A DNA stretch of 64,000 nt. It comes from JADGGV01 sp035715725 (GTDB lineage: Bacteria; Gemmatimonadota; Gemmatimonadetes; Longimicrobiales; RSA9). The stretch is taken from NCBI GenBank assembly GCA_035715725.1, contig DASTKT010000085.1:32217-96216 (forward strand). Reading direction: 5' to 3'. Below, one piece after another: positions 52,696 through 61,218 of the stretch. The first letter of the stretch is position 1. Every line of letters begins with the position of its first letter. A model generated the notes under the pieces. That model was not told the origin of the DNA and ran no database searches. It saw only the letters and a list, made by a program, of their open reading frames with translations. Position numbers and translations under genes: made by a program.

Positions 52696-55600
52696 ATGCG
52701 ACGACGCTCTGCCGTCCGCGCGCTGCTGCTCGGCGCGCTGATGCTGCTGCCGCCCCGCGCGGCCGCCGCGCAGATCCCGCCGGACACGCGCTGGAGCACG
52801 CTGGAGACCGAGCACTTCCGCGTGACGTACGGGCCGGGCCTCGAGGCGCTGGCCCGGCACGCGGGCGCGGTCGCGGAGCGCGCGCGCTCGCGCCTGATCG
52901 CCTCCTTCGGGCCGCCGCCCGCGGGGAAGGTCGAGCTGCTCCTCTCCGACAATGTCGACTTCTCCAACGGCTTCGCCTCGCCGCTGCCGTTCAACCACGT
53001 GGTCGTGTACGCGCGGCCGCCGGTGGACGAGCTGTCGCTCGAGTACTACAGCGACTGGCTCGAGCTCGTCATCGACCATGAGCTGACCCACGTCTTCCAT
53101 CTCGACCGCGCCGGGCCGCTGGGGGAGGGGCTGCGCTCGGTGTTCGGCCGGCTGCCGGTCTCGTGGCCGTTCTTCCCGGCGCTCGGCACCCCCGGCTGGA
53201 ACGTCGAGGGGCTCGCCGTCGTCTACGAGTCCGGGCTCACCGGACTGGGCCGCATCCACGGCACGTTCCACGACATGGCGGTGCGCACCGCCGCGCTCGA
53301 GGGCGCGTGGGAGCCGCTCGACCGGCTCACCGGCGGCACGCCGATCTGGCCGGGTGGACAGGGCGCCTACATCTACGGCTCGCTCTTCATGGACCATCTC
53401 GCCCGGAAATACGGGCGCGACGTGCAGGCCCGCCTCTCCACCGCCACGGCCTACCAGCGGTTCCCGAACTTCGCCGGCGTCGCGCACAAGGTGCTGAAGA
53501 CGTCCTTCGGCGACGCGTACGCGGAGTGGCGCGCCGAGGCCGAGCGCCGCTACCGCGCGCTGGCGGACACGCTCCGTGCCGAGGGGCTGACCCGGCCCGA
53601 GGTGCTCACCCGCGCCGGCTACTACGCGGTGAGCCCGCGCGTCGGCCCCGACTCGCGGCAGGTGCTCTACGCGGCCTACGACGGCCGCTCCGCCGCCGCC
53701 ACGCGCGTGCTGGATGCGCGCACGGGCGCGAGCCGCCGCCTGAGCCGCCGCAACGGCCTCGACGTGGCCGACTGGCTCCCCGACGGCTCCGCCCTCACGG
53801 CGCAGCTCGAGTACGACGGGCCCTACCGCCTCTTCGGCGACGTGTACGTCCAGCGTCGTGGCGGCGAGAAGCGCCTCACGCATGGCGCGCGTCTCGGCGA
53901 GGTCGACGTGCACCCGGACGGCCGCCGCGCCGTGGCGGTGCAGGGAAGCGACGGCACGAACCGCGTCGTCATCCTCGACCTCGCGACCGGCGGCGTGCGC
54001 CCGGTCACGCCCATGGACCCGCGGGTGAACTGGGCGTACCCGCGCTGGTCGCCCGACGGCGGCCGCATCGCCGTCGGCCGCTGGGAGCAGGGTGGGTTCT
54101 ACGACGTCGTCGTCCTCGACACGGCCGGCAACGTGCTCGTCCAGGTCACGCGCGACCAGGCGGTCGACCTGGCGCCGGCGTGGTCTCCCGACGGCCGCTG
54201 GCTCGTCTTCGGCTCGGATCGGACCGGCATCCCGAACCTCTTCGCCGCCGACATGGCGGGGGTGACGGCCGCGGACGGCGCCGCCGAGCGCGCCGCGCCG
54301 GGCGCGGCCGCCGAGCCGCGCGCGAGCGTCCGCATCCTGCGGATCACGAACCTGCTCACCGGCGCGTTCTACCCGGACGTCTCGCCGGACGGCCGCTGGA
54401 TCTACTACAGCGGCTACCACGCGGACGGCTTCCACATCGAGCGCGTTCCCTTCGACACCGCGACCTGGCGGCGCGCGCCGTCGCTCCTCGCGGCGCCGAC
54501 CCGGGTGGCGACGTTCCCCCGGCAGGCGGCGGACACCACGCCCCGCTCCGGCCCGCGCGGCTACTCGGCGTTCCCCACGGTGCTGCCGCACTTCTGGCTG
54601 CCGCTCCTCTACGGCGGCGGCGAGGCCGGCACGTTCGTCGGCGCCGCCAGCGCCGGCGGCGACCTGGTCGGCCGGCACTCCTGGTCGGCCGCGCTGGCCT
54701 ACGCGCCCCGCCGCCGCTGGACGGAGGGGAGCTTCGGCTACCAGTACGCGGGGCTCGGCAACCCCGTCCTCGGCGTGAGCGCCGCGCGCACCTGGGACGA
54801 TGTCGGCTTCGTCCGCCTCCCGCGCGACAGCGGCACGGTCACCATCTTCGAGCGCGAGGACGTGCTTTCCGCCGCCACCTGGCTGGTGCGGCGGCGCGCC
54901 CGCTCCAGCGCCGCGCTCTCCCTCGGCGGCGAGCTCGTGCGCCGCGAGCGCGGCATCCCCGACCTGCCGGCCGGCCTGCGCCTCGTCGGGTTCGATCCGA
55001 CCGACCGCCTCGTCGGCGCCGTCGCCACCGCCAGCTTCGCGAACGCCCAGACCTACCCGTTCTCGATCAGCCGCGAGAACGGCGTCTCGCTCACCGCCTC
55101 CGCGCGCCGGCGCTGGGATACGCGGCCCGACTCGCTGAGCGGCACCTACTCCGAGGCGACGGCGTGGGGCGCCGCCTACCAGGGGCTCCGCGCGTTCGGC
55201 TTCGCCCACCACGTCCTCGCCCTGCGCGCCTCCGCGCTGCTCCGCGCCGGCCCCGGCGCCGAGCCGCACGGCATCGGCGGGCCGTCCGGCGGCTCCGCGA
55301 GCCTCGGCATCACGACGGTCGGCGGCTTCCGGCTGCTCCCGGTCCGCGGCTACGACGCCGACGTCCGCTACGGCACCCGCGCCTGGAGCGCCTCCCTCGA
55401 GTACCGCGTCCCGATCGCGCTCGTCGGCCGCGGCCTGGGCGTCAGCCCCTACTTCCTCGACCGCATCGCCGCCGCCGCCTTCCTCGATGCCGGCGACGCC
55501 TGGTGCGAGAGCGACGCGGCCGCCCGCTACCGCGCCTGCGCCGACCGCTCCGCCGGCACGCTCTACTCCGCCGGCGGCGAGCTCCAGGTCGACGGCCGCG

Positions 55601-55707
55601 TGCTCTTCCCCGCCACCCTCCGCGCGCGGCTCGGCGCCGGCGTGCCGCTCTCGGCCGGCGCGGACCGCAAGCCCAGGCTCTGGGTCGAATTCGGCTCCGC
55701 GTTCTGA
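52696..55707 (+). CDS. Exported HExxH/beta-propeller/outer-membrane barrel protein
   Basis: A 1003-residue protein. A signal peptide (LLLGALMLLPPRAAAAQ) is followed by a gluzincin-like domain with HELTH at 128-132 and a downstream Glu in NVEGLAVVYES. A propeller of PD40/TolB-like blades (about 310-590; WSPDGGRIAVGRW, WSPDGRWLVFGSD, VSPDGRWIYYSG) comes next. The C-terminal 370 residues are an outer-membrane barrel of the surface-antigen type, ending WVEFGSAF. This three-part layout recurs in Gemmatimonadota and some other phyla. Whether the zinc site is proteolytic is unknown. ATG at 52696 is chosen for the signal peptide. Confidence 0.8.
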   Translation: MRRRSAVRALLLGALMLLPPRAAAAQIPPDTRWSTLETEHFRVTYGPGLEALARHAGAVAERARSRLIASFGPPPAGKVELLLSDNVDFSNGFASPLPFNHVVVYARPPVDELSLEYYSDWLELVIDHELTHVFHLDRAGPLGEGLRSVFGRLPVSWPFFPALGTPGWNVEGLAVVYESGLTGLGRIHGTFHDMAVRTAALEGAWEPLDRLTGGTPIWPGGQGAYIYGSLFMDHLARKYGRDVQARLSTATAYQRFPNFAGVAHKVLKTSFGDAYAEWRAEAERRYRALADTLRAEGLTRPEVLTRAGYYAVSPRVGPDSRQVLYAAYDGRSAAATRVLDARTGASRRLSRRNGLDVADWLPDGSALTAQLEYDGPYRLFGDVYVQRRGGEKRLTHGARLGEVDVHPDGRRAVAVQGSDGTNRVVILDLATGGVRPVTPMDPRVNWAYPRWSPDGGRIAVGRWEQGGFYDVVVLDTAGNVLVQVTRDQAVDLAPAWSPDGRWLVFGSDRTGIPNLFAADMAGVTAADGAAERAAPGAAAEPRASVRILRITNLLTGAFYPDVSPDGRWIYYSGYHADGFHIERVPFDTATWRRAPSLLAAPTRVATFPRQAADTTPRSGPRGYSAFPTVLPHFWLPLLYGGGEAGTFVGAASAGGDLVGRHSWSAALAYAPRRRWTEGSFGYQYAGLGNPVLGVSAARTWDDVGFVRLPRDSGTVTIFEREDVLSAATWLVRRRARSSAALSLGGELVRRERGIPDLPAGLRLVGFDPTDRLVGAVATASFANAQTYPFSISRENGVSLTASARRRWDTRPDSLSGTYSEATAWGAAYQGLRAFGFAHHVLALRASALLRAGPGAEPHGIGGPSGGSASLGITTVGGFRLLPVRGYDADVRYGTRAWSASLEYRVPIALVGRGLGVSPYFLDRIAAAAFLDAGDAWCESDAAARYRACADRSAGTLYSAGGELQVDGRVLFPATLRARLGAGVPLSAGADRKPRLWVEFGSAF

Positions 55708-55747
55708 TACCGAGTCCGAGGGTCCGACGCCGGCTGGTACGGTTCGT

Positions 55748-55759
55748 GTAACGTGTTAC
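55748..55759. promoter_or_regulatory. Short palindrome upstream of a small hydrophilic gene
   Basis: GTAAC and GTTAC flank a 2-bp centre, about 42 bp before the ATG at 55801. The position would suit an operator, but it is short enough to occur by chance. Confidence 0.25.
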
Positions 55760-55800
55760 GCTGAAGCCGGATACGACGACCCCCGAACGACGGAGGCCGC

Positions 55801-56040
55801 ATGGGGGGCAAGCGACCCGACCAGTACCGCGTCGCGCCCGGAGAGGGCACGAGGACCGACTACAAGTGGACCGAAGACCAGGACGACGTGGACCTGCACG
55901 AGGGGGAGGCGAGCCGGGACAAGGCGGCGCTGAAGGGGCGGCAGATGATCCCGCCCGCCGTGCTGAACCCGGCCGTGGAGCGTCTGCGCGAGAAGGAGAT
56001 GGAGCGCGAGCGGCACATCCACGAGGAGGAGGAGAAGTAG
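55801..56040 (+). CDS. Small hydrophilic protein, unknown function
   Basis: A 79-residue highly charged protein (MGGKRPDQYRVAPGEGTRTD, then EDQDDVDLHEGEASRDKAALKG and a Glu-rich tail EREKEMERERHIHEEEEK-like helix). It has no hydrophobic core and is probably extended or helical. GGAGG at 55792-55796 with 4-nt spacing supports the ATG. It converges on mntR with 12 bp between the stops. No family recognised. Confidence 0.6.
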   Translation: MGGKRPDQYRVAPGEGTRTDYKWTEDQDDVDLHEGEASRDKAALKGRQMIPPAVLNPAVERLREKEMERERHIHEEEEK

Positions 56041-56052
56041 GCGGCGCGCGCG

Positions 56053-56736
56053 CTACTCCTCCCGCACCCGCAGCTGCGCCGCCACGACGGGCCCGACGGC
56101 GCGCTCGGCGCGGCCGTCGAGCCGCAGCGTGATCGGCCCGTCGAACGGTGCGCGGGCGAGGAGCGTGACACGGGTGCCGATCGAGATGCCGAGCTCGTCG
56201 AGGTAGCGGAGCAGGGCGGGGTCGTCGTCGGCGACCTGGACGACGCGGCCGGAGCGGCCGGCCGGGAGGTCGGCGAGCGGAACGGAGTTGGCCTCCTCGA
56301 CGTGCAGGTCGCGGGTCGGGATCGGCGCGCCGTGGGGGTCGACGGTCGGCTCGCCGAGCGCGGCGGCCATCCGGTCCACGAGCTCGTCCGAGGCGGCATG
56401 CTCGAGGCGCTCGGCCTCCTCGTGCACGCGGTCCCACGGGTAGCCGAGCGCCTCCGTGAGGTACGTCTCGATGATGCGGTGGCGGCGGATCGTGCCGAGG
56501 GCCACGCGCCGCCCCTCCTCCGTCAGGCGCACGCCGCGGTACTTCTCGTGCTGCAGCAGCCCCTGGTCCGCCAGCCGGCGCACCATCCCGCTCACCGAGG
56601 CGGGCGCCAGCTCCAGCCGTCCGGCGATGTCCGTCGTCGTGGCGGCGCCGGTGTCGGACCCCCGCTCGATCTCGTAGATCGTCTTGAGGTAGTCCTCCAC
56701 CGGGGCCGTGTACTCGTCGATCCCGCGTCGCATCAT
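56053..56736 (-). CDS. mntR: DtxR/MntR-family metal-dependent repressor
   Basis: A 227-residue regulator. The N-terminal winged helix-turn-helix spans about residues 10-70 (YLKTIYEIE, then DIAGRLELAPASVSGMVRRL). The dimer and metal-binding domain has RRHRIIETYLTE and DRVHEEAERLEHAASDELVDRM, with the His and Glu residues expected to bind Mn or Fe. A C-terminal SH3/FeoA-like domain (about 145-227) places it with the longer DtxR-type members. It probably represses the TonB receptor-mntH operon, of which it is the last gene, through the palindrome at 60849-60862. Its ATGATG start overlaps the usp stop. Confidence 0.88.
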   Translation of the reverse strand: MMRRGIDEYTAPVEDYLKTIYEIERGSDTGAATTTDIAGRLELAPASVSGMVRRLADQGLLQHEKYRGVRLTEEGRRVALGTIRRHRIIETYLTEALGYPWDRVHEEAERLEHAASDELVDRMAAALGEPTVDPHGAPIPTRDLHVEEANSVPLADLPAGRSGRVVQVADDDPALLRYLDELGISIGTRVTLLARAPFDGPITLRLDGRAERAVGPVVAAQLRVREE

Positions 56737-57188
56737 TCGTTCTTCACCGGCTGCGCCGGGGGCGTGCCACGCACGAGCAGCACCGGCGTCATCGACTTGT
56801 GGCGCACCGAAGAGGCCACGCTTCCGAACAACAGGTCCTTGAGCCAGCGGTGTCCGTGCGTGGACATGGCGATCAGGTCGCACTTCTCGCGCGCGGCCGC
56901 CGCGGTGATCTCGTCCGCGGGCTCGCCGCACGCCAGCACGGCGTCCACGTCGAAGCCCTCCTTCGCCAGCTCGGCGGACACTCGCTCCAGGTACTCGCGG
57001 TCCTTCCGGATCTCCTCGCTCTCGCGCAGCTCGAGCTGCCTGAGGTTGCGCGCCGCCCACCCGTCCGCCACGTGGATCAGCAGCAGCGACGCCTCGCACA
57101 GCCGCGCCAGCGGCTTCACGTGCGCGAGGATCGCCTCGTCGTAGGCGCTGTTCTCCAGCGGCACCAGGATCCGGTTGTACACGCTCAT
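56733..57188 (-). CDS. Universal stress protein (UspA family)
   Basis: A 151-residue protein with the Usp opening NRILVPLENSAYDEAIL, the middle stretch EEIRKDREYLERVSAEL and the ATP-binding-type C-terminal loop STHGHRWLKDLLFGSVASSVRHKSMTPVLLVR (shown here as the G-2x-G-9x-G(S/T) pattern). Such proteins are cytosolic stress regulators, often ATP-binding. Its start overlaps the mntH stop as ATGA and its stop overlaps the mntR start, so it is translated as part of the manganese operon. Confidence 0.88.
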   Translation of the reverse strand: MSVYNRILVPLENSAYDEAILAHVKPLARLCEASLLLIHVADGWAARNLRQLELRESEEIRKDREYLERVSAELAKEGFDVDAVLACGEPADEITAAAAREKCDLIAMSTHGHRWLKDLLFGSVASSVRHKSMTPVLLVRGTPPAQPVKNE

Positions 57189-58552
57189 CCCAGCCACCCC
57201 CGCGCGGTCTGCACCAGCAGCCAGGCGTTCAGGAGCGCGATGAACCACGCCACCGTCCAGGCGAGCGCGCGCAGCCACCGGGCGTTCGCGAACTCGCCCA
57301 TCTTGCGCCGGTCCGACGTGAAGCGCACCAGCGGGAAGACCGCGAACGAGAGCTGCAGGCTCAGGATCACCTGGCTCAGGATCAGCAGCCGCGCCGTCCC
57401 CTGCGCGCCGGACACGATCGCTACGATCACCGCCGGCACGATCGCGATCGCCCGCGTGATCAGCCGCCGCACCCACGGCCGCAGCCGGATGTTGAGGAAC
57501 CCCTCCATCACGATCTGTCCGGCCAGCGTCCCTGTCAGCGTCGAGTTCTGCCCCGACGCCAGCAGCGCCAGCGCGAACACCGCGCTCGCCCCCGTCACCC
57601 CGAGCAGCGGCGTCAGCAGCTTGTACGCGTCCTGGATCTCCGCCACCTCCGTGTGCCCCGTGCGGTGGAACGTCGCCGCCGCCACGATCAGGATCGCGGC
57701 GTTGATGAAGAGCGCCATCATCAGCGCGATCGTCGAGTCCAGGAACGCGAAGCGGACCGCCTCCCGCTTCCCCTCCGCCGTCTCCTCGTACTTCCGCGTC
57801 TGCACCACCGACGAGTGCAGGTAGATGTTGTGCGGCATCACCGTCGCCCCCAGGATGCCGATGGCAATGTACAGCATCTGCGGGTTGCGGACGATCTCCG
57901 GCGTCGGCACGAAGCCGCGCAGCACCCCCGCCAGCTCCGGCCTCGATACGATGATCTCGAACAGGAAGCAGATCGCGATCACCGCGATCAGCGCGATCAC
58001 CACCGCCTCCAGGTAGCGGAACCCCTTGTTCTGCAGCGCCAGCACGATCAGCACGTCCAGCGCCGTCAGCACCACGCCCACCGCCAGCGGGATGCCGAAC
58101 AGCAGGTTCAGCGCGATCGCCGAGCCGATCACCTCCGCCAGGTCGCACGCCGCGATCGCGATCTCCGCCAGGATCCAGTGCAGCCACACCGACGGCGTCG
58201 AATAGCTGTCCCGCACCGCCTGCGCCAGGTCCCGACCGGTCACGATCCCCAGCTTGGAGGCCAGTCCCTGGAGCAGGATCGCCATCAGGTTCGACACCAT
58301 GATCACGCTCAGCAGCGTGTAGCCGAACGCCGAGCCGCCCGCCAGGTCCGTCGCCCAGTTCCCCGGGTCCATGTATCCGACGGCCACGAGGTACCCCGGC
58401 CCCGCGAACGCCAGCAGCTTCCGCAGCCACGAGGCGTGCCGCACGTCGATCGTGCGGTAGACCTCCGCCAGGCTCGGCGTCGTCCGCGTGCGCCGCCAGG
58501 CACGGTCCGCCTCCGGCCGCTCCCCCGGCGGCGGGACCCTCTGAGCTTCCAT
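57185..58552 (-). CDS. mntH: NRAMP-family Mn(II)/Fe(II) importer
   Basis: A 455-residue transporter with about 11 TM helices. The metal site is present: the DPGN in GYMDPGNWATDLAGG (TM1) and MPHN in GATVMPHNIYLHSS (TM6), preceding the conserved transport motif. It moves Mn(II), and often Fe(II), with protons across the inner membrane. The ATG at 58552 lies 8 bp after the TonB receptor stop. The downstream usp and mntR starts overlap, forming one transcription unit from the promoter at 60841-60869. Confidence 0.95.
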   Translation of the reverse strand: MEAQRVPPPGERPEADRAWRRTRTTPSLAEVYRTIDVRHASWLRKLLAFAGPGYLVAVGYMDPGNWATDLAGGSAFGYTLLSVIMVSNLMAILLQGLASKLGIVTGRDLAQAVRDSYSTPSVWLHWILAEIAIAACDLAEVIGSAIALNLLFGIPLAVGVVLTALDVLIVLALQNKGFRYLEAVVIALIAVIAICFLFEIIVSRPELAGVLRGFVPTPEIVRNPQMLYIAIGILGATVMPHNIYLHSSVVQTRKYEETAEGKREAVRFAFLDSTIALMMALFINAAILIVAAATFHRTGHTEVAEIQDAYKLLTPLLGVTGASAVFALALLASGQNSTLTGTLAGQIVMEGFLNIRLRPWVRRLITRAIAIVPAVIVAIVSGAQGTARLLILSQVILSLQLSFAVFPLVRFTSDRRKMGEFANARWLRALAWTVAWFIALLNAWLLVQTARGWLG

Positions 58553-58560
58553 GTCGTTCC

Positions 58561-60789
58561 TCAGCGGTACAGTCGGTAGAGAAGTGCCAGGCTACGGCCG
58601 GGATTCGGCGCGAAGTCCTTGATCCGGCTCGCGGCGTCGCGGTACAGCGCGTTCGTCGCGTTGTCGAGGCGGAGCGAGACCGCGTGCAGCGCCGGTCCCG
58701 CGCGCCAGCGGAGCGCCGCCTCGAGGTTCAGCAGCGTGTAGCCGTTCGTCGGCGTCTCGTCGCCGGCGCTCGCGCGGCGGCGCGCGAACGCGTGCCGCGC
58801 CTCGGCGCCCACGCTGCGGGTGCCGTCGTCCCAGCGGAGACTCGCGCCGAGCCGCGCCGGCGGCAGGAAGGGGAGGGGTTCGCCACTCCGCCGGTGGCCC
58901 GCCACGACGTCGCCCGAGAAGCCCAGGACGACGCTCGCGACCGGCGCCACCTCGAGCGAGCCCTCCAGCCCGCGCAGCACCGCTCCCTCCTGCACGTAGC
59001 GCACGACGGGGAGCCGCTGCCCGCCGACCAGCGTGTCGCCCACCGTCGAGGGGTAGATGTAGCCCGCCACATCGTTTTGGTAGGCCGCCAACTGGCCCTC
59101 GGCGCCGCCGGCGTGCAGCCGCAGCACCGCATCCACGCCCAGGCTACGCTCCGGCTCCAGCGTCGGCGCGCCCAGCTCGACCTCGCCCGTCCCGGCGTGC
59201 AGCGCGTGCGAGAACAGCTCCTCCACCGTCGGCGCCCGGAATGCCCGCGCCAGCGTCAGCGCCCCGGACAGCGCCGGCGTCAGCGGCACCACCGCGCCCA
59301 CGGAGCCGGAGAACGACGTGAACGTCCGCTCGGCCGCCGGGCCGAAGCGCTCGTCCGCGTCCGTCGCCACCCGGTAGCGGTCCACGCGCGCGCCGAACTG
59401 CAGCGCCGCCTCGCCGCCGAGCCCCGCCTCCTCGAACGCGAACGCGCCGGCGGAGCGCGACGCCGCCGGCGGCGTGAGCGCGGACGCGCCGCGCGAGGTG
59501 TAGCGGCGGCCGAGCACGCTCGCGCCGATCGCGCCCCGCCGGAACGGACCCAGGCGCTCCTGCTGGAGCAGCGCCCCCGCGGTGGCCGTGCGCAGCGCAA
59601 AGTGGTTGCCCGTCCCGCTCGCGCGCGACAGCTCGTCGTGCGCATAGTCCTGCGCCGTGCCGTCCAGCCGCAGCGACGAGAACGCCGCCGAGCCGAGCGA
59701 CGCCTCGGCGCGCCCCCGCACCTCCAGCCGCCGCCCCTCCCAGTAGAGCGGGTCCGTCCCCGGGCGCGCCGGAAGCCCGTAATGGAAGCCGTACCCCTTC
59801 ATCTCCACCGCCGCCGACGCCGCCGACCCGCCGTACCCCACCCCCAGCGACGCCTCCTGTGACCGGAACGCCGTGTTCGCCAGCGCTCCGCCCAGCTCGG
59901 CCGCCGCCGGGATCCGCACATTCCCCGTGCGCCGCGCGCTCCCCCCCGCCGAGACCGCCCACCGCCCCGCCAGCGGCAGTGCCCCGTGCACCGATACGCT
60001 CCCGCCCCGAAGCGCCGTCTCCGTCTGCGCCCCCGCCACCCAACGCCCCGACGACGGCACGTCCAGCGGCAGCTCCCCCGTGATCACGTTCACCACCCCG
60101 CCCAGCGCGTTATTGCCGTACAACAGCGACGCCGGGCCGCGCACCACCTCGATGCGCGATGCCGACAGCGGGTCGATCGTCACCCCGTGATCGATCGCGC
60201 TGCCGGACAGATCCGCCGCCCGCTGCCCGTCCTCCAGCACCACGATCCGCTCCCCCGAAAGCCCCCGGATCACCGGCGCCGCCGCCGCCGGGCCGTTGTA
60301 GCGCACCGCCACCCCCGGCTGCCCCTCCAGCGTCTGCGCCACCGTCCCCCCCAAGTGCCGCTCCAGCGCGCGGCCGGAGAGCTGCGTCGTCGCCTGCGCC
60401 ACCGCGCGCGCATCGGCCGCCCCCGGAGACGCCGTCACCTCCAGCCCCGGCACCGCCAGCGCCGTGCGCCCGAGCGCGATCCGTACCTCCGTCGCCCCGC
60501 CCGCCGCGACCGCCGCCACGACCGCCGCCGGCGCATACCCGATCGACGACGCGTGCACCCGATACCGCCCCGGCCGCACGTCCCGGATCGAAAAGCGCCC
60601 AGCGCCGTCCGCCAGCGTCCCCCGCCCGCCCGGCAGCAGGGTGACCTCCCCGAATGGCACCACCCCGCCCGCCCGGTCCAACACCTGGCCATACACGTCG
60701 CCGCCGGCCTGCGCCGCCACGTCCCCCGCCCCGGCCAGCAGCGCGACGGCTGCCCACGCCACCGGTCTCCTCCACCTCGTCCCCGCCAC
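58561..60789 (-). CDS. TonB-dependent outer-membrane receptor, probably manganese
   Basis: A 742-residue receptor. A signal peptide (VAWAAVALLAGAGDVAAQ) is followed by a carboxypeptidase-regulatory-like beta domain (about 30-110; VYGQVLDRAGG, GRYRVHASSIGYAPA), a plug (about 120-245; GVAVRYNGPAAAAPVIRGL, VVRGPASLLYGNNALGG) and a 22-strand-type barrel ending LALLYRLYR. The GTG at 60789 is the start that opens onto the signal. It is the first gene before mntH, so it probably imports manganese or a manganese complex across the outer membrane, by analogy with MnoT-type receptors. This substrate is inferred from context. Confidence 0.88.
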   Translation of the reverse strand: MAGTRWRRPVAWAAVALLAGAGDVAAQAGGDVYGQVLDRAGGVVPFGEVTLLPGGRGTLADGAGRFSIRDVRPGRYRVHASSIGYAPAAVVAAVAAGGATEVRIALGRTALAVPGLEVTASPGAADARAVAQATTQLSGRALERHLGGTVAQTLEGQPGVAVRYNGPAAAAPVIRGLSGERIVVLEDGQRAADLSGSAIDHGVTIDPLSASRIEVVRGPASLLYGNNALGGVVNVITGELPLDVPSSGRWVAGAQTETALRGGSVSVHGALPLAGRWAVSAGGSARRTGNVRIPAAAELGGALANTAFRSQEASLGVGYGGSAASAAVEMKGYGFHYGLPARPGTDPLYWEGRRLEVRGRAEASLGSAAFSSLRLDGTAQDYAHDELSRASGTGNHFALRTATAGALLQQERLGPFRRGAIGASVLGRRYTSRGASALTPPAASRSAGAFAFEEAGLGGEAALQFGARVDRYRVATDADERFGPAAERTFTSFSGSVGAVVPLTPALSGALTLARAFRAPTVEELFSHALHAGTGEVELGAPTLEPERSLGVDAVLRLHAGGAEGQLAAYQNDVAGYIYPSTVGDTLVGGQRLPVVRYVQEGAVLRGLEGSLEVAPVASVVLGFSGDVVAGHRRSGEPLPFLPPARLGASLRWDDGTRSVGAEARHAFARRRASAGDETPTNGYTLLNLEAALRWRAGPALHAVSLRLDNATNALYRDAASRIKDFAPNPGRSLALLYRLYR

Positions 60790-60840
60790 CTCGGCCCCTT
60801 TCTTTCGCTTGGTCGATACCTGTTCTGCACGCCGATCGGA

Positions 60841-60869
60841 ACCATAATTTAGGACGTCCTAATTTGCAA
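60841..60869 (-). promoter_or_regulatory. Promoter of the TonB receptor-mntH-usp-mntR operon
   Basis: On the minus strand TTGCAA (60864-60869) and TATGGT (60841-60846) are separated by 17 bp, about 52 bp upstream of the receptor GTG. The palindrome at 60849-60862 fills the spacer. Confidence 0.7.
60849..60862. promoter_or_regulatory. DtxR/MntR-type operator
   Basis: TTAGGACGTCCTAA is a perfect 14-bp palindrome, extended by A/T pairs after one mismatch. It resembles the TTAGG-n-CCTAA half-sites of DtxR/IdeR/MntR operators and lies between the -35 and -10 boxes, where bound repressor would block RNA polymerase. The operon it controls ends with an mntR-like gene. Confidence 0.72.
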
Positions 60870-61046
60870 GCGGGGTCCGCCGCCGGACGGGGGCGCGGCG
60901 GATGCGCGCCGCCGCCGGGCCAGGCCGGCCGGGCTCGCACGACCAGAGCGCGGCACTGCGCGCGGCGGTCGCCCCTTGTCCGGCCTCGGCCGTCCGACCC
61001 GTGCCCGCGGGGCTCTGGCCGTGCGCCGCGGCGTTACACCGCCGGC
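60870..61046. other. Intergenic stretch upstream of the DnaA-box-like repeats
   Basis: This is part of a 558-bp gap between divergent operons. I see no gene, repeat or clear promoter in these 177 bp, which are very GC-rich. Confidence 0.35.
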
Positions 61047-61089
61047 TGTGGAAACGACTGTGGATGGACTGTGGATTCGGCGTGGACAA
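61047..61089 (+). repeat. Four phased DnaA-box-like direct repeats
   Basis: TGTGGAAAC (61047), TGTGGATGG (61059), TGTGGATTC (61070) and CGTGGACAA (61081) recur every 11-12 bp on one strand. They resemble DnaA boxes read as TGTGGATAA or TGTGGACAA, with one to three mismatches. They lie about 80 bp upstream of the nrdJ promoter. Confidence 0.5.
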
Positions 61090-61166
61090 TTCGCCAAATC
61101 CTTGTGGTGGGGGCGGCTACCTTCGGGTCCTTTCGGGGTATGATGTTTGCAGCGAGGGGGGCGGGC

Positions 61167-61195
61167 TTGACCACAAGATGTCGTGGCGGTACTTT
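61167..61195 (+). promoter_or_regulatory. Promoter of nrdJ
   Basis: TTGACC (61167-61172) and TACTTT (61190-61195) are separated by exactly 17 bp. The first NrdR-like box lies in the -35/spacer region and the second just after the expected transcription start near 61202. The resulting leader is about 146 nt. Confidence 0.72.
61171..61186. promoter_or_regulatory. NrdR box 1 (candidate)
   Basis: CCACAAGATGTCGTGG is an imperfect 16-bp palindrome of the ACA(A/C)-AGATGT-TGTG class bound by NrdR. It overlaps the nrdJ -35 box and spacer. Confidence 0.6.
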
Positions 61196-61202
61196 CCACC
61201 TC

Positions 61203-61218
61203 CCCACTAGATATGGGG
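61203..61218. promoter_or_regulatory. NrdR box 2 (candidate)
   Basis: CCCACTAGATATGGGG is the second palindrome, starting 32 bp after box 1, which is three helical turns and the usual NrdR pair spacing. It covers the start of transcription. Confidence 0.6.

Noticed and set aside
50197..55269. 1690-codon minus-strand open frame over the amidase and propeller genes
   Set aside because: Low-complexity Arg/Ala/Gly protein with no domain; the opposite strand holds clear genes with signal peptides and catalytic motifs.
61047..61089. Chromosomal origin of replication
   Set aside because: Four weak DnaA-like boxes only, no AT-rich region, and no dnaA, dnaN or related genes nearby.
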